A DNA stretch of 64,000 nucleotides from Quillaja saponaria (lineage: Eukaryota; Streptophyta; Magnoliopsida; Fabales; Quillajaceae): positions 20,423,422 through 20,487,421 of the forward strand of contig CM055610.1 of NCBI GenBank assembly GCA_029379385.1, written 5' to 3'. Shown here in pieces: positions 48,613-61,199 of this stretch; position 1 is the first letter of the stretch, and every line of letters starts with the position of its first letter. The position numbers and the translations under genes were made by a program. A model generated the notes under the pieces. That model saw only the letters and a program-made list of their open reading frames with translations. It did no database searches and was not told where the DNA came from.

Positions 48613-51600
48613 ACATTAAAAAGAATAAACATAAAATAAATAAATACAAAATAATAATATCATATTCAAACTTGTCAAAGAATTATGATATTTACTATAA
48701 AATCAACATGGGTTTATCTTATTCTTTTTTACTCTCTTTTTTCAAGCAATTGTAACCTCATAATATTAATACAAAATTTATATTTTATAAGAGTTATAAT
48801 TTTAAAAATAATTAAATTTTGTAGTGATCAAAGTGATTAAAGTATAACTTTTAAAAATCAAATAAAATACAAAGGTGGTATTTTATAACTTATAAATGAG
48901 ACGAAATTGACTTAATATAGTCTTAGAAAAAGGGTGGAGTTTTGTAGGGAGAATATATGTAAATTTTTCAATAAAATGTAAACAATAAATTAAGGTAATT
49001 GTTATGTAAACCCAACATTCTTATTAGTAGAGGTGAGTCCACCTAGTATTTATGGGAGTTTACATAGACATTTCTCTAATTAATTAATATTACATTTTGT
49101 TTTGAGGAAAAAAAAAAAAAAAAAAAGCAATGAAGTCTTAGTTTAACTTATTGAAATGAAAGTTCTTGAACTTCTTGTTCCTAAATTTAAATCTCACCAT
49201 CTGATATGTGGTTATTTTTTTAATGAATGATTTGTTTTTATATGTTAATGGTTGTATATGTGTGTAGAGTTGGAGTTATAATATTTTTAATTATTAAATT
49301 GAGTTAAAATATTATATTTGAATTGTGTGGAGTTAGACTTATATTGACTTTGTATTGTGTTAGATTATATTGTGTTATATCTAGTGCTTTCTTAAAAAAA
49401 GTATAATAAAAAATAAAAAAGAAATAAAGAAAAAAAAGTAATGTCGCCAATAAGTTGACCGAAATTTTTTTTCAGCCAAGGAACAATCATTTTGATATGG
49501 ACAGGCAGATCGAGACTTAAATATTTAATTATTTTAAGCCTCCACAGTAATAATCTAGTACCAAAAATAAATAATTGAAAAGAAATTTTCACCCCATGAT
49601 TAAATGAATGAACTAATAAAATGTTAGTTTAATTGATTAAGATTGGATTAATGGGACCATAAAATTGTAAGTTTGGATTTCTCATGTAATTCATATGAAT
49701 ACTATTTATGTAAAATAATAATAATAATAAATAGACAAAAAAAAAATCTTTAATTTAATTTTTTATTTTTCTTTAACCAAGAATAAAAGCTTAGTTGCAT
49801 AATTTTGGAGCATCTATATGGCCAAATTATTGAAGGAAAAAAAAAAAGAAGAAGAAGATATTTTTCTTGTTAGCTCAATTTTTAATATACAATTTTACCA
49901 ATAAATAAATAAAAATCATTCGTGCAAAGTATCAATGTACTTCTAGAAGAATAAGTTACGTGCGTATAGATTTTTTAATTAATTTTGTTTATTAGTCAAC
50001 AAAATCTTCTTTTTTATTGTTAAAGCTAAAAATGAGGACAATAGAACATAAAATATCTAATTAAATAACAATATATATATTACATTAAGTGACGTAACAG
50101 TTTCATTTTACATTGAGATTTGGATTAAAAAAGAGTTGGTAAAAAAAGATGTTATATATATTCAACTTTGTCAACTATAATTTCCAAATAAAGCTGCGTA
50201 TGTAAGAGTGTGAATCAAACCCAAGATTGAGGTAATGACCAAATTGAATCCCAGAACCTAGAAACCTTTCAACATCGATCACACATCATATATACAAAGA
50301 AAAATCCAGCAAGATATCATCCTACCCCCACAACCAATAATGTTGTTTGCTCGTTGAATACCAAAACATAAATATATGCTAACATTATTGTTAATCATAT
50401 ATATTCATAAATAAATAAATAAATATTAAGGTCTTTTAACCCATTGTTTACCAAAAAAAAAAAAAAAACTATGTGAACATAAAATTTAGATTTATATAAA
50501 TATTGTCTAAGAACTACTTACCACACGTGAATGATCTTGGTTTAACATAATTATATTAGTCATAACCAGTAATTTAGAGAATATACGAAGTCTAAGGTTT
50601 CATATTTTGGTCATTGACTTGTGGTGCAAGAGGTTTTTTTTTTTCTTTCTTCTTAAAAAAAGAGAATTCAAAAAAATTAACTTGAAATATAAATATTTAA
50701 TTTATTAAAAGCATTTAAGGTTTAAATTTAAATTCTGTCAATAAACATAATTAAGTATATAAACTCACGGATGAATTAAAATATCAATTTAATAATTACA
50801 TAATTAAAGTAATAAAAAAGAATAGCGCTATGATCCACAGTGTAAAATATTGTGCACCACAAGTCATTATATCATATATATTGCTTTCATGTTCTTGCCC
50901 AACATTTAATTTTGTTGGCTGAATTAATTAATCGATTTTCATATATTTGTAGGGTCCTTATAATATGGATTTTATCATTCATTCTTTCTCCACAGACAAA
51001 CTAATAAAAATTAATGATCAATGGTGTATAAATAAATATAGAAAGAAAAAAAAAAACTCCTCTTAAAATAAATTAAACTTACAAAAGTATATTAGTAGGG
51101 CCCTCGTAAAATAAATTAAACTTATTAGCTGAAAAGCATAAATAAAAGTAATATTAAATAATGACATCGAGAGTTAAAGGAGTTCATTCAGAGTAAAGTA
51201 GACAATAAGTACCCATTAGCAGCCTATTTGGGGTATAAGATATTGTAATCTTACTAGAAATCTTTGTACTATTTTTACTTTTTAAATTGATTTCATACAT
51301 AGTTACAATTAAAAAAAAAAAAAAGACTTGCAACAAATTTGAGGAGAAGTCAACAAACAAAACAATATGATTTGGAGAGGAGGAGAAAAAACAACAAAAT
51401 ACAGAGCTCATCAAAACAGAAAAAAATGCAAGAATTGATGAGAGAGATGGGTTTTTCTCTGTCTTGTTTTCCACTCCATCTAGAAGCCCTTGACTTTGAG
51501 CTTAACATCTTGATGAAGTCCATCATTAAAAGCTTACTTACAAAGAAATTAATAGGATCATTCTGAGACTTATAACAGAGAGAAAGAGAAGGTAGGTGAT

Positions 51601-51684
51601 GATATTTCCCCTGCAATCACCTCTGCTTAACAAAAAAATCAGACACTAACCCTTTCTCTTCTTCTTCATTTTCCTCTGATCTTC

Positions 51685-52807
51685 ATGGAAAATATAAAAG
51701 AAAAAACCATGCTTGATCCAGGAAGAGAAGAACCCACAAACCCTTTAGTTTTCTCGGATATAATTGGATATAGAAATTACAATTATAACAGTTGGGAGGC
51801 CATAAATACAGCTCAGAGCTACTCTAATTTTGGAACAGAATCAGAGGAAGTCCATTATTCCAGTCTAAATTCGCCGCCTTTATGGAAAACAACCCCACCC
51901 AGAAGCTCAATACATCCGCAAAACCATTATCAAAGTCAGTCTCAAACAGCAAGAGTCCAAGCCATAGCCAGAGGACAAAAGGAGCTTATGGAAATGGTTA
52001 CTAATATGCCTGAATCAAGTTATGAGCTTTCTTTGAAAGATCTAGTAGACCATTCCCTGGTTGAAGTTAGACAAGAAAGTAGAGAAGATGAGAGGCATCT
52101 GAACAGTGAAAATGTGTATAGAAAGGTAAATAGTAAGAAAATCATTGATCATAAGGCACAGATTAAGAGAAATGAAAGTATTCAAAGTGGGGGTTTTTAC
52201 CTAAAGATGGTGTTTCCTACTTTTTTGTGTTTTGGGTCTAAGAAGAAGAAGAAGAAGAAAAATGAAAATAAAAGTGCTAAAGTCTCTCCAAGACCGTCGG
52301 TATACATACCATATGCATCGTCAGGGGAAAGTGAAAGTGGTAGGTCGAGTATTAACAATGGAAGCATGAAAAGCACTGGAAGCAGCAGCAGCAGTAGCGG
52401 AAATAGTAGCAGGTATGTAAAACTGAAAAACCAAAACTTTTTTCTTAGATTTGAATTAAAATTTGGTTTTTAGGAACAAAAGGATAAGAGATAGCAGATT
52501 GGTTGAAACTAACATCATTGAACATCAACTATTAAAATTTTGTGGATTTTTTTTCTTCTTCTTTATATTCTTTTGCTGTAGCATAGGAACAATTCAAGCT
52601 TTAAATTTTAAACCTTAAAGCAGCTTTAGCATCTAATTGTAATTCAAACTGTGAAGATCTGGGAAATAACTATACCATAAATTCATTCATGTACTAATTC
52701 TTATGGATTAGAAAATAATTATGCTTTGAATGTAATGCAGGCATGAGACTAGTTGTGGTGGTTGCTGGTTGTTCATGGGCAAAAACAGAAGGAAAATACA
52801 GAAATAA
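51685..52807 (+). CDS. Plant-specific hypothetical protein with conserved SLKDLVDH region and C-terminal GGCWLF motif
   Basis: Two exons, 51685-52412 and 52741-52807, splice AGCAG before GTATGT to GCATGAG after AATGCAG. This restores frame and gives 264 residues. Visible parts are an acidic/polar N-terminus, the block RGQKELMEMVTNMPESSYEL followed by SLKDLVDH (about residues 97-125), a hydrophobic patch MVFPTFLCFG, a lysine run of seven (about 190-196, a possible nuclear localisation signal), a serine-rich tract (about 215-242), and the C-terminus CGGCWLFMGKNRRKIQK. Similar unnamed proteins are known across flowering plants; I know no biochemical function and assign none. The ATG at 51685 is the first in the open frame. 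It is the only gene on the plus strand. Confidence 0.82.
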
Positions 52808-55192
52808 GAGATGGTCTGCATCTAATAACACGACCGCAATATAGAATGAATGTTGTTTGATTTTCTTTCCAATAATGTTTAGGTAAGGAGGATTGCATGA
52901 CAGAAGAGTTATGCAAAAGCTGTAAGTAACATTTGTATATTTTTCTACAGCATTTTCAATATGAACTGGTAGTTCTTTTTTTGTCCCTTTTTGTTTGGCT
53001 CGTTTTGGTCTCTCCCTACAAGTTTGTGTGAAAATTGTCAAAAGGGCTTTGGACAAACAGTTTGTGAGTAATCGCATAGTGGGCAATACCCACAAACTTT
53101 CCACATTTTTTTTATATTACCAATTTTTGTACACTTTCTCGAAATTGGGTGATCGGTGATTTGTCGGTAATATTTGATTTTACTTATAAATCTCAATTTA
53201 TAAGTAAAACCCATAAGTAATCTCTTATTGGATTATCCACAAACTATCTTTTATTAATACTATCCACAAACAATTAGTTTATCGATAATACCCACAAACC
53301 AATATACCATAATTCTGTGGATAATTTTCTCACAATAACCTAGTTTGTGGTCTTCATTCACAAACCTAATTTATCGGTAAAATCTGCCTGTTTTTTAAAA
53401 TGATATTGCTTCCAAATTTTATAGTTATAACAGACCTTGATCTTTTTCTTTTCAATTCAATATTTTCCTGTTTTTGAGCTTTGACCTTTTTTGACGACAC
53501 TCGCATCACTCAGAAGAACACATCTTATGAAGTTAATATTTTACTAGATATTTGTTTATTTCATATGAAAGTATGTAGTTAGATTATAATTACTTAATTA
53601 GGCAGTAGCGTGTATAAATTATAATTAGAGCATTGGGTTTGGGTTGGGGTTGGGCCTAGAACTCATGTGTAATTTGGAGCCCATGTTAATCAAACTAATC
53701 CAACTTTATACCCAAACAATTCGAGGAGAAGTGAAGGATCCAAACCCGATCCATTTATTTAAATATAAAATGGAGGGAATCCAGTTCAGGACCAACGGAT
53801 CTGATGGTTAAGACTTAAAAAGCACAGCACTTCGAAAATTTTGTCTACTAAAATATCCTTTTAAGTACAATAATACATGTTTATTTACAATATCCAGGTC
53901 AGTGTAATGATTTTTTTTTCAGGCTTTATATAATATTTTTAGTCTTTATAATTGGATAAAAATTACTTTTTTAAAAATAGTAGGATTTATAATTTTAAAA
54001 ATTCAGAAATATAATTCGTAACATCATTTTTACAAATAAAATTGAACAGATGTTTTAAAAAACATGGATAACGGACATTGTAATGGATTTATTTGTGTGT
54101 CGTAATGAATTGATAAAAAGTTAACATGTTGTACTAGGCAATTAAATTTAAAAAATCACACTTAAATTTCTAATTTTTATTTTTCAAATAATACAATTAT
54201 ACAAAAATTAAATTAAAAAAACTAAAGGAGATCCAGCTTGGATACCATCCCACACCGCTCTCGCCCTCATCTCCATCACCATCAAAGAAGTTGTAGTCCA
54301 AGGGTCCATCAAAGCCCAGATTCGAATGCCACTGTTTGAGATTAATTTTTCTCTACCTTTTCTCAGCAACCAAACAGAGATTAAGAGAAGAAAAAAAAAT
54401 AGATTTCTTTTACTTTTTTATTTTTATTTTTTCATTATTCTATCTTTATTTCTGAAAAACGAAAATTTGAAATTTATTTAAGTTGTTTTTTTAGTTATTT
54501 GACATAAGCATCACGTGTCAATATTTTATTTGTGCATTATATGTGAATATGCCAGGTAACAGTTTGTTAACACTATCATATTCTAACATTTTTTGTTAAG
54601 CACTTAAATTTGTTTTGGTAGATTTTTTTGTTAAACGATAAGTGAAAAGTGAAAGTGACCGTAAAGATCACATAATTGGATTTTGAAAATTATAAAGTTT
54701 TAAGTTTTGATGTATAAAGATCAAATTATATAGACGAAAATATAATTTTTTATTTTTATTAGAAAAATACTTAATTTCCTTGCACTAACTCAGAAAATTC
54801 CCTTCAAAAATACTTTATCTTTTCTTCTCTGACATTTCATACTATGGTTTTATTTTTATATTATATAATGAGCATTTTCTTTCAAACACAAATGTAATCT
54901 TAGTTTTTCTATATCAAATAATAGAGAGAGAATAGACTGCAGACAAGGAACTTATCCTACTAGTAATCCAATGTAAAGAAAATACTTAATACATACTGAC
55001 ATATTTATAAAATATTTTTTGTTTTTTCATTCCTAAAATAGAAAAATAGATAGGATACCTCTACACATTTGTAAAGAATATTACAATCACATCAATACCA
55101 CTTTATATTTAGAAGAATTTCACCGCACCTATGTCGTGACCGAAACTTAAAAATTCATTCGAGAGTAATTTATTTATATAATGTTTATATGA
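52808..55192. other. Intergenic region; from about 53270 the left copy of a segmental duplication
   Basis: About 2.4 kb with no supportable gene. From about 53270 it matches 61200 onwards: CCACAAAC motifs, GACGACACTCGCATCACT, GGTTGGGGTTGGGCCTAGA and TTTCTCAGCAACCAA in the same order. Relative to the right copy it has extra sequence at about 53720-54330. A perfect 14-bp-arm hairpin lies at 53178-53209. Confidence 0.6.
53178..53209. repeat. Perfect inverted repeat (14-bp arms, 4-bp loop)
   Basis: TTTTACTTATAAAT, loop CTCA, ATTTATAAGTAAAA. It lies just outside the left edge of the duplicated segment. Confidence 0.85.
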
Positions 55193-56611
55193 TTACAAAC
55201 TAATTTTTTCCATGGATGACTGCACATCAATCTCATCACCACCATTAGCGTCCAAGGATTCTTTATAAGTCATTCCAATATATGCCACCGGGTGATCTGC
55301 TTCATCGACAAACTCCGGTGCAGGACTAACAAACGTGTCCAGTGACGGTCCATGAAGTGTGGCAACAGATATTCTTTTCATTTTGTTGTTGTCAACAATA
55401 ACCCGATGAATATGACTCTTGTACTTGCCATTAGTTAGAATCTGCAAGATGCAAACCACATAAAACTACCAACTACGGCTAATTAAGTATATATTACCCA
55501 GTAAAAATTTTAGATATAAAGGTGCCCTATAAGTTCAATAAAACTGACAAAATCTCTTGTTGTTCCATGTGATCATGACATTGAGTCTCGAGTCTCGACT
55601 TTATCATAGTCGAGAAATTTATAAGATGAGAAACGGAATAAAAAGCTTATATATATTATATAAATAAATATATGTTTGTACCTCAAGATGATCTCCAAGC
55701 TGGATGAGTATGGCGTTATGGGGAAAATAAACATTAATCCATTTTCCTTGATGAGATAGGACTTGGAGACTACCATTCACATCTTGTACTAGTGTAACAC
55801 AAAACCCGGGATCAGTGTGTTCAGGTAAACCAATCCGATCATTGGATTTGTAATTTGGGGGATAAAGGTTCATGGCAGATACATCAAAGCCCGATTTCAG
55901 GTTAAGTGCCTTCTCTATGTAGCATTCTTCGAATCCTAATGTTTTCGACACAGCCCTTGCTAATCCCAACACGATCCCCCTAATTTCTTTCAAATATTCT
56001 TCTAAAATCTTGCTGTGATTAATGATGTTCAATTATTGATTAAACATAGAAAATATATATGATATATTGTAAATCGATCATACTAATAAAATCATACCAG
56101 AAGTTTGATGGTTTGCTTGGGAAATGTTGGTGGAGATGTGCAATCACCTTAAAATACTCCCTATTTTCCTCAGAAGATGAGCGTAGACCCCATCTCATCA
56201 TATCAGTATGACTTTTTTTCTCATAAACCATTCTTTCCTCCAAATTTGTGAGAGCAAAGAAATCAGATATGCCCTTAAAAATATCCTCAAATACATGATC
56301 GGAAATATTATGGTTAACCAGCTGCAATCACATACATATATAAAAACTGATATAAGCATATATATATATATGATCAATATATATATATATATATATATTT
56401 TAAATGATAAAGCATATTATTTTTTTCATTAATTTCTTCTAGGGCACACTTAATTATCACAAGGATCCAGAAACGCCAATTCTTTCGTCATTAATTTCTT
56501 ATACTCCATGATTTTATATTTTTAGAAGTATATAATATATAGATCATAGATCATATATATATGTATGCGTGTGTAGAAAATGAGTTTCATCAATTCATGG
56601 CTGGCTGTGTC

Positions 56612-56645
<34 letters not shown>

Positions 56646-56880
56646 GTACGTAGAAGAAGGCATACTCCTCGCAGACTTGGCCAAGGTATTGGAGGGCTTT
56701 GAATTGTTGATCTTGGCCATCAGAGAAGAGCATGAGGTAGTCAATAGTGGGTATTACTTCATCATCACTATCTGCACACTGATGATGATTTATGAGGAAG
56801 GAATCATTTGTTTGATCAAGGGAGGTGAAGGAGTTGGGTTCAAATGGGTTTTTGGTCAGCAGAGAAGATTTTTCTGCCAT
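55193..56880 (-). CDS. 2-oxoglutarate/Fe(II)-dependent dioxygenase (2-ODD19-like), copy 1
   Basis: Four exons on the minus strand: 56650-56880, 56098-56321, 55682-56012 and 55193-55441. They total 1035 nt in frame, 344 residues, normal for the family. The N-terminal DIOX_N part runs from VIPTIDYLMLFSD to SNFCKILEEYL. The catalytic 2OG-Fe(II) domain has PEHTDPGF (His217, Asp219), the distal His274 in HIHRV and Arg285/Ser287 in KRISVATLHGPS for 2-oxoglutarate. All cofactor residues are present, so it should be active. Such enzymes are soluble and hydroxylate or desaturate small molecules in hormone or specialised metabolism; the substrate cannot be read from sequence. The ATG at 56880 begins MAEKSSLLTKNPF. 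Exon 1 ends TTCTAC before GTACGTAC. A TA/GTAT microsatellite lies right behind that donor. Confidence 0.93.
56611..56647. repeat. (TA)n(TATG)n microsatellite at the exon 1 donor of dioxygenase copy 1
   Basis: About 11 TA dinucleotides merging into GTAT tetramers that abut the donor site at 56648-56649. Two further TA runs lie in the same intron at about 56359-56371 and 56377-56398. Confidence 0.9.
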
Positions 56881-58215
56881 TTTAGAGATACAGAGACAAA
56901 GAGAAAGATTGGAGAAAGCTTAGTAATAAGGCGGCAGAGATAGAGCTCTGGCTTCTTTGTATGCATGGATTATACTACCCAGGTTTGTCTACCTTTATAT
57001 TAGAAGAATGGTGGGCCCTTAACCCCTTTATTATTATTTTATCATTTTTCTGTATGAATTGAATAAAGTCTTGCTATTAAGCACATATAAGCATTACTGG
57101 TATGATGAAAGCCAGGGGAAATTCCATAACCAATATCAACTTGGCCTATAAAATATTTGGCTTAATTAGTTTACTTGTTGTGAAGTCTTTTTTATTTTAT
57201 TTTAAATTTCAGATCTGACTAGACAAACCAATGGTAGGTGCTTTTAATTTTTCAGAGCAGATAATTGGTTCAGATAATAAGATTCAAACACAAAACTTGA
57301 CGATGTCCACAAATCAGTTTTTAATCATTTACTTAAGATTTTATCATCTATTGTAAATACATGGTTTATACAATCAACACTCTAAATACAATATTAATTA
57401 GAAACCGAAATATACTAGAACATTATGCATAATCTTAAAAACAAATGCAAATATATAAAAATATTGTGCATTACATATTTATAACTTATAAGTGATTTTA
57501 ATATATATATTTAAAATTAAATTATAAATATAACAATAAAGTCTGGCTAGTGATTAATTAAAGATTACTGTTAATTGCAAAATAACTCTTGATATTGTGA
57601 TAATGAATATTCTCAAAATATATACGTATAGTTTTCTCTGTAATTATCTAATAAATTATTATACATAACTTATTTTCCACTAAAAGGAAGAATATATGAA
57701 TATAAATTATATTAATTTAAGTATAAAAGCATAAATCTATTTTCTAGAGAAACTAAAAACAGTAAACATACTATAACTGCCCAATTACTAGTGTTTAAAA
57801 AATGTTGACACAGCGTTAATATTAATTATAAAATTATGGAAAATCCATTAATCTTGAGGCTTTTTTACAGCTCCTCTTTCAGTTTCTCTCAGCAAATCTA
57901 TTACGCACTTTCTCCCACAATGCACCGAAAAAGATTTTATGATTCTCTTTCTCTGCGGTTTCTGTTTTTGGCCTTAATTGTTTAATTTATATTGAAATAT
58001 CTAATATTATATATTAACTTAAAGGGTTGAGTTGGTGATAAAAAAAAAAAATTTATTTTAATTGATTTTATGAGTCAAAATTTCTTTTTGGGGAGACCCA
58101 ATTCTTGTAAATGATCTAGCTCGAGAATGAATAAGCTGACTTTATTAGACCTGAAAAATAATTAGTAAATATTTTTATAAACTTGTCCGAATACATATGA
58201 TTATTAAATTAAAAA

Positions 58216-58455
58216 TAATAATATTATTACTCACTGATCTCTATGTGTGTTTACCATCACATGTGTTATGGCTTTAATTTATGTTATTATTTATACTAAA
58301 AAAATCTAATATTAATTATTCTCACTAATCTCCATTTGTGTTTGGCATGTGTTATATTCTTTCTGAGTTTTTTTCCTATAATTATCTTTCATATTGAAAA
58401 ATCTAATATTTATTACTCTCACTAATTCACATCAGTTTATGTTTAGAATTTGGAG
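58216..58455. repeat. Three-unit imperfect tandem repeat, period about 90 bp
   Basis: Units share AATCTAATATT, ATTATTCTCACTAATCTCCA, TTGTGTTT and ATGTGTTAT in order, starting at about 58216, 58303 and 58396. The last is the most diverged. Confidence 0.6.
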
Positions 58456-59659
58456 TTGTAAGTTGATCGTAATGATTATCAAGTTACAGTATGTAAATGA
58501 CAACTCTAACGGGGAATGAATTCAACTAGGATTCATTTTACAAAAAAATTATTATAGGGTGTACATGTACTTAGCCTCTATATTTCAATTATATAAATTA
58601 TGTTAATATTATACGACGTTCTACTTAAATATCTAGTAATATAATATTAAAAATATAATTGAAAGCGACAATCACATTTATTTTTATGGTTTACTAGTAT
58701 CAAGTTTGAGTTGATGGCATGTTAGTGGAAACTTGAAACTTCAAATCACCCGTGAACCCATATCTATCATGCATTAAACGTTGTGGATGTACAATCTTAC
58801 ATCTTAACTAAATATCCACAAATAATTATGGTACGGCGTGAATTACAATTGCAGAGTTGTCTAAACAATGTTCACAATAATTGAAGGATCTTCTTCTCCA
58901 GCAAGGCGCGAATTCTGGATAAGTCGGATTACATATTTTAATTTTTATCTAATTTAATTTATAAAATTTTTAGCCCGTGTCACTTCTCAAGAATTTTGAA
59001 CTCGTAAAGTTAATAAAAAAAATGGTGCTGACCTTATTATGAGATTAACAGATGTTGACAAATTAATAATAGAGACGAGCATATTATTAATGATTGTACA
59101 TTGTGAATAATTTGATAACTCAAAATCAAAGTGAAAATCAAACGTCCCACAAAGTGCATGAGAAAAATGAAAAAGCGTGTGAAGGACAAATGGTGGGGTC
59201 CGATCTGAAAAGAAGAAGGCCTAATTGGACAGAAGAGTAATAAGTCCAAATAGTTTCATGTGCTTTGTTAAGTAACTGTGAAGCTAATGCATGCGCCTTG
59301 TATATTTCAATGGGGGGATGGGTTGTAGTGGTCATTGGTAATAAATAATACTCTTATTTTGGTATGTGGTAGCTAGCTAACCAATGACAATTTTGATAGT
59401 ATACGGCAATGTTTTCAAAATTCATTCATAAATTTGAGTATAACTAAAAAAATACTTTAAACTCTTACAAAAAAGTATTAGTTTTTCATTGTTAATTCCC
59501 TATAAAAAAATAAAAAAAAGTATTGGCACTCTTGCCCCCACTAAAATAATTTAGAAAAAACAAAAAAGTGGTATAATTATCTAATTTAGATCTTATCATT
59601 TTATTTTCTTCAATTTAACCCTTATACACACATACACACACACTCTCTCTCTATATATA

Positions 59660-61150
59660 TCTATATATAATTTCTTAATGTAAATATCAAGGAATTATTT
59701 AAACATAATAATTTAAACATATAATTAATTATTTTTAAAGATGGAGGAAGAATTAATACAATAATATTATAATCATAAAAATTATAATCTTAATATTTCT
59801 TTTCAATCAAAGCATTTTAAAAGAAATTAATTTATAATATTATAATTATTTGTAACTTATTGAATTAAAAAATTGAAAATTTTAATATTAATTACTATTG
59901 ATATATAGTTATTGAAAAATTATAGATTTATTAATATTGACAAGAAAAAGGATTAAAAAAAAATCAATAGTCCTAAAATAATAACAATAATATTAATATT
60001 AAAATAGCAAAAAATTATGAAAGTAGTAGAAGAGAATATTTGAAGCAAAATAACAATTAAAAAGTGTTTATGTAATAGTAAACACTCATAGGGTATTTGA
60101 GAAGAACTAAAAGATATTACAAATATTAGGAACTTATTCAATAAAAAATTTGAAAAATTTAATATTAACTAATATTGATATATAATTATTGAAAAAATAT
60201 AATTTTTTTTATGATATAAAAGTTAAACAAAAATATTATAATCATGAAAACTATAGTCTTAATATTTCTTTTAATTCATTGTAATTTTAAAATTTTAATT
60301 CTTAAATTTGAGAGAAGTAAAAAAATTAAGACTATTAGGTACTTATTAAATAAAAAGAAAACCAGAAATTTAATTTTAATTTTTATAGACATATAATTAT
60401 TGAAAAACTATAGATTTATAATATACTAAAAAGAATTAGTAAAAAAGAAATCAATAATTATAAAATAATTATAATGATACTGATATTAAAATAGAGAAAA
60501 ATAGGGAAAAAAATAATAGTGTATTTGAAGTAAAATAACAACTAAACATAATTACATAATAATACAAACTCATAAGGGTATAAAAAGAAATAAAAAATTT
60601 ATGCCTCAAAGGCTCTTTTATATATAGTATAAATTATATATAATTTAAAAGTCAAGATTATGAAAAAAATATATTATAAATATATTATTTTAAAATTATT
60701 TTGTGCCACGATAATTAACAATAAAAAAATAGTTATAATCATATATATATATATAATTGATATATATATTAAAAAATTATAGTTAATAAAAAATAATACT
60801 ATATGTTAATGACATTAATTAAAAATAAATTCAATAAAAATTTAATTCATAATAAACATGTATATTTTTTAAAAATTTAAAAAATTAAAAAAAAATTAAC
60901 ACAACAATATTATAATCACAAAAACTATATTCTTAATGTTTCTTAATTCATAGTATGTTTTTAAAATTTAAATTTATAATAATATAATTATTTGAGACTT
61001 ATTGAATAAAAAATAAGAAATTCAATATTAATTACTATTGATATATAGTTAATAAAAAATTATAAAATTATTAATATTGAAAAGATGTAGGACACAAAAA
61101 AACTCATAAAATAATTATATTCGTATTAATATCAAAATGAAGAAGAATTA
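59660..61150. repeat. Cluster of three AT-rich repeat copies (B, C, D)
   Basis: Copies at about 59660-60020, 60130-60510 and 60770-61150 share the landmarks of copy A (45775): AATATTATAATCATAAAAA, TATAATCTTAATATTTCTTT, ATTACTATTGATATATAGTT, ATTGAAAAATTATA and then AAAATAATTATAAT. B and C also share ATTTGAAGCAAAATAACAA-type sequence further on. All lie in direct orientation and none contains the CCCTAA array. Confidence 0.75.
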
Positions 61151-61199
61151 AGAAATAAACAAAAATGCAAGATACTACTAAATTAATTTGCCAGTACTA

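Larger units (their letters stand above)
44087..51684. other. Gene desert, strongly AT-rich, containing a telomere-like satellite
   Basis: About 7.6 kb without a supportable gene. The left 1.9 kb and right 3 kb are AT-rich with homopolymer runs and TA or ATAA microsatellites. Between them is the CCCTAA-containing array (46085-48612). Frames at 49392-49592, 51184-51474, 51339-51566 and 51350-51616 overlap on opposite strands and look like chance. The last few hundred bases should hold the promoter and leader of the plus-strand gene at 51685. Confidence 0.6.
53270..56950. repeat. Left copy of a tandem segmental duplication carrying the dioxygenase gene
   Basis: Matches 61203-64000 in the same orientation: downstream flank, 3' region, exons 4 and 3 and intron 3 of the dioxygenase. 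The offset is about 7933 bp at the left edge and 8121 bp at the stop codon, because each copy has its own insertion. The right copy is cut by the window, so the full length cannot be measured. Confidence 0.85.
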
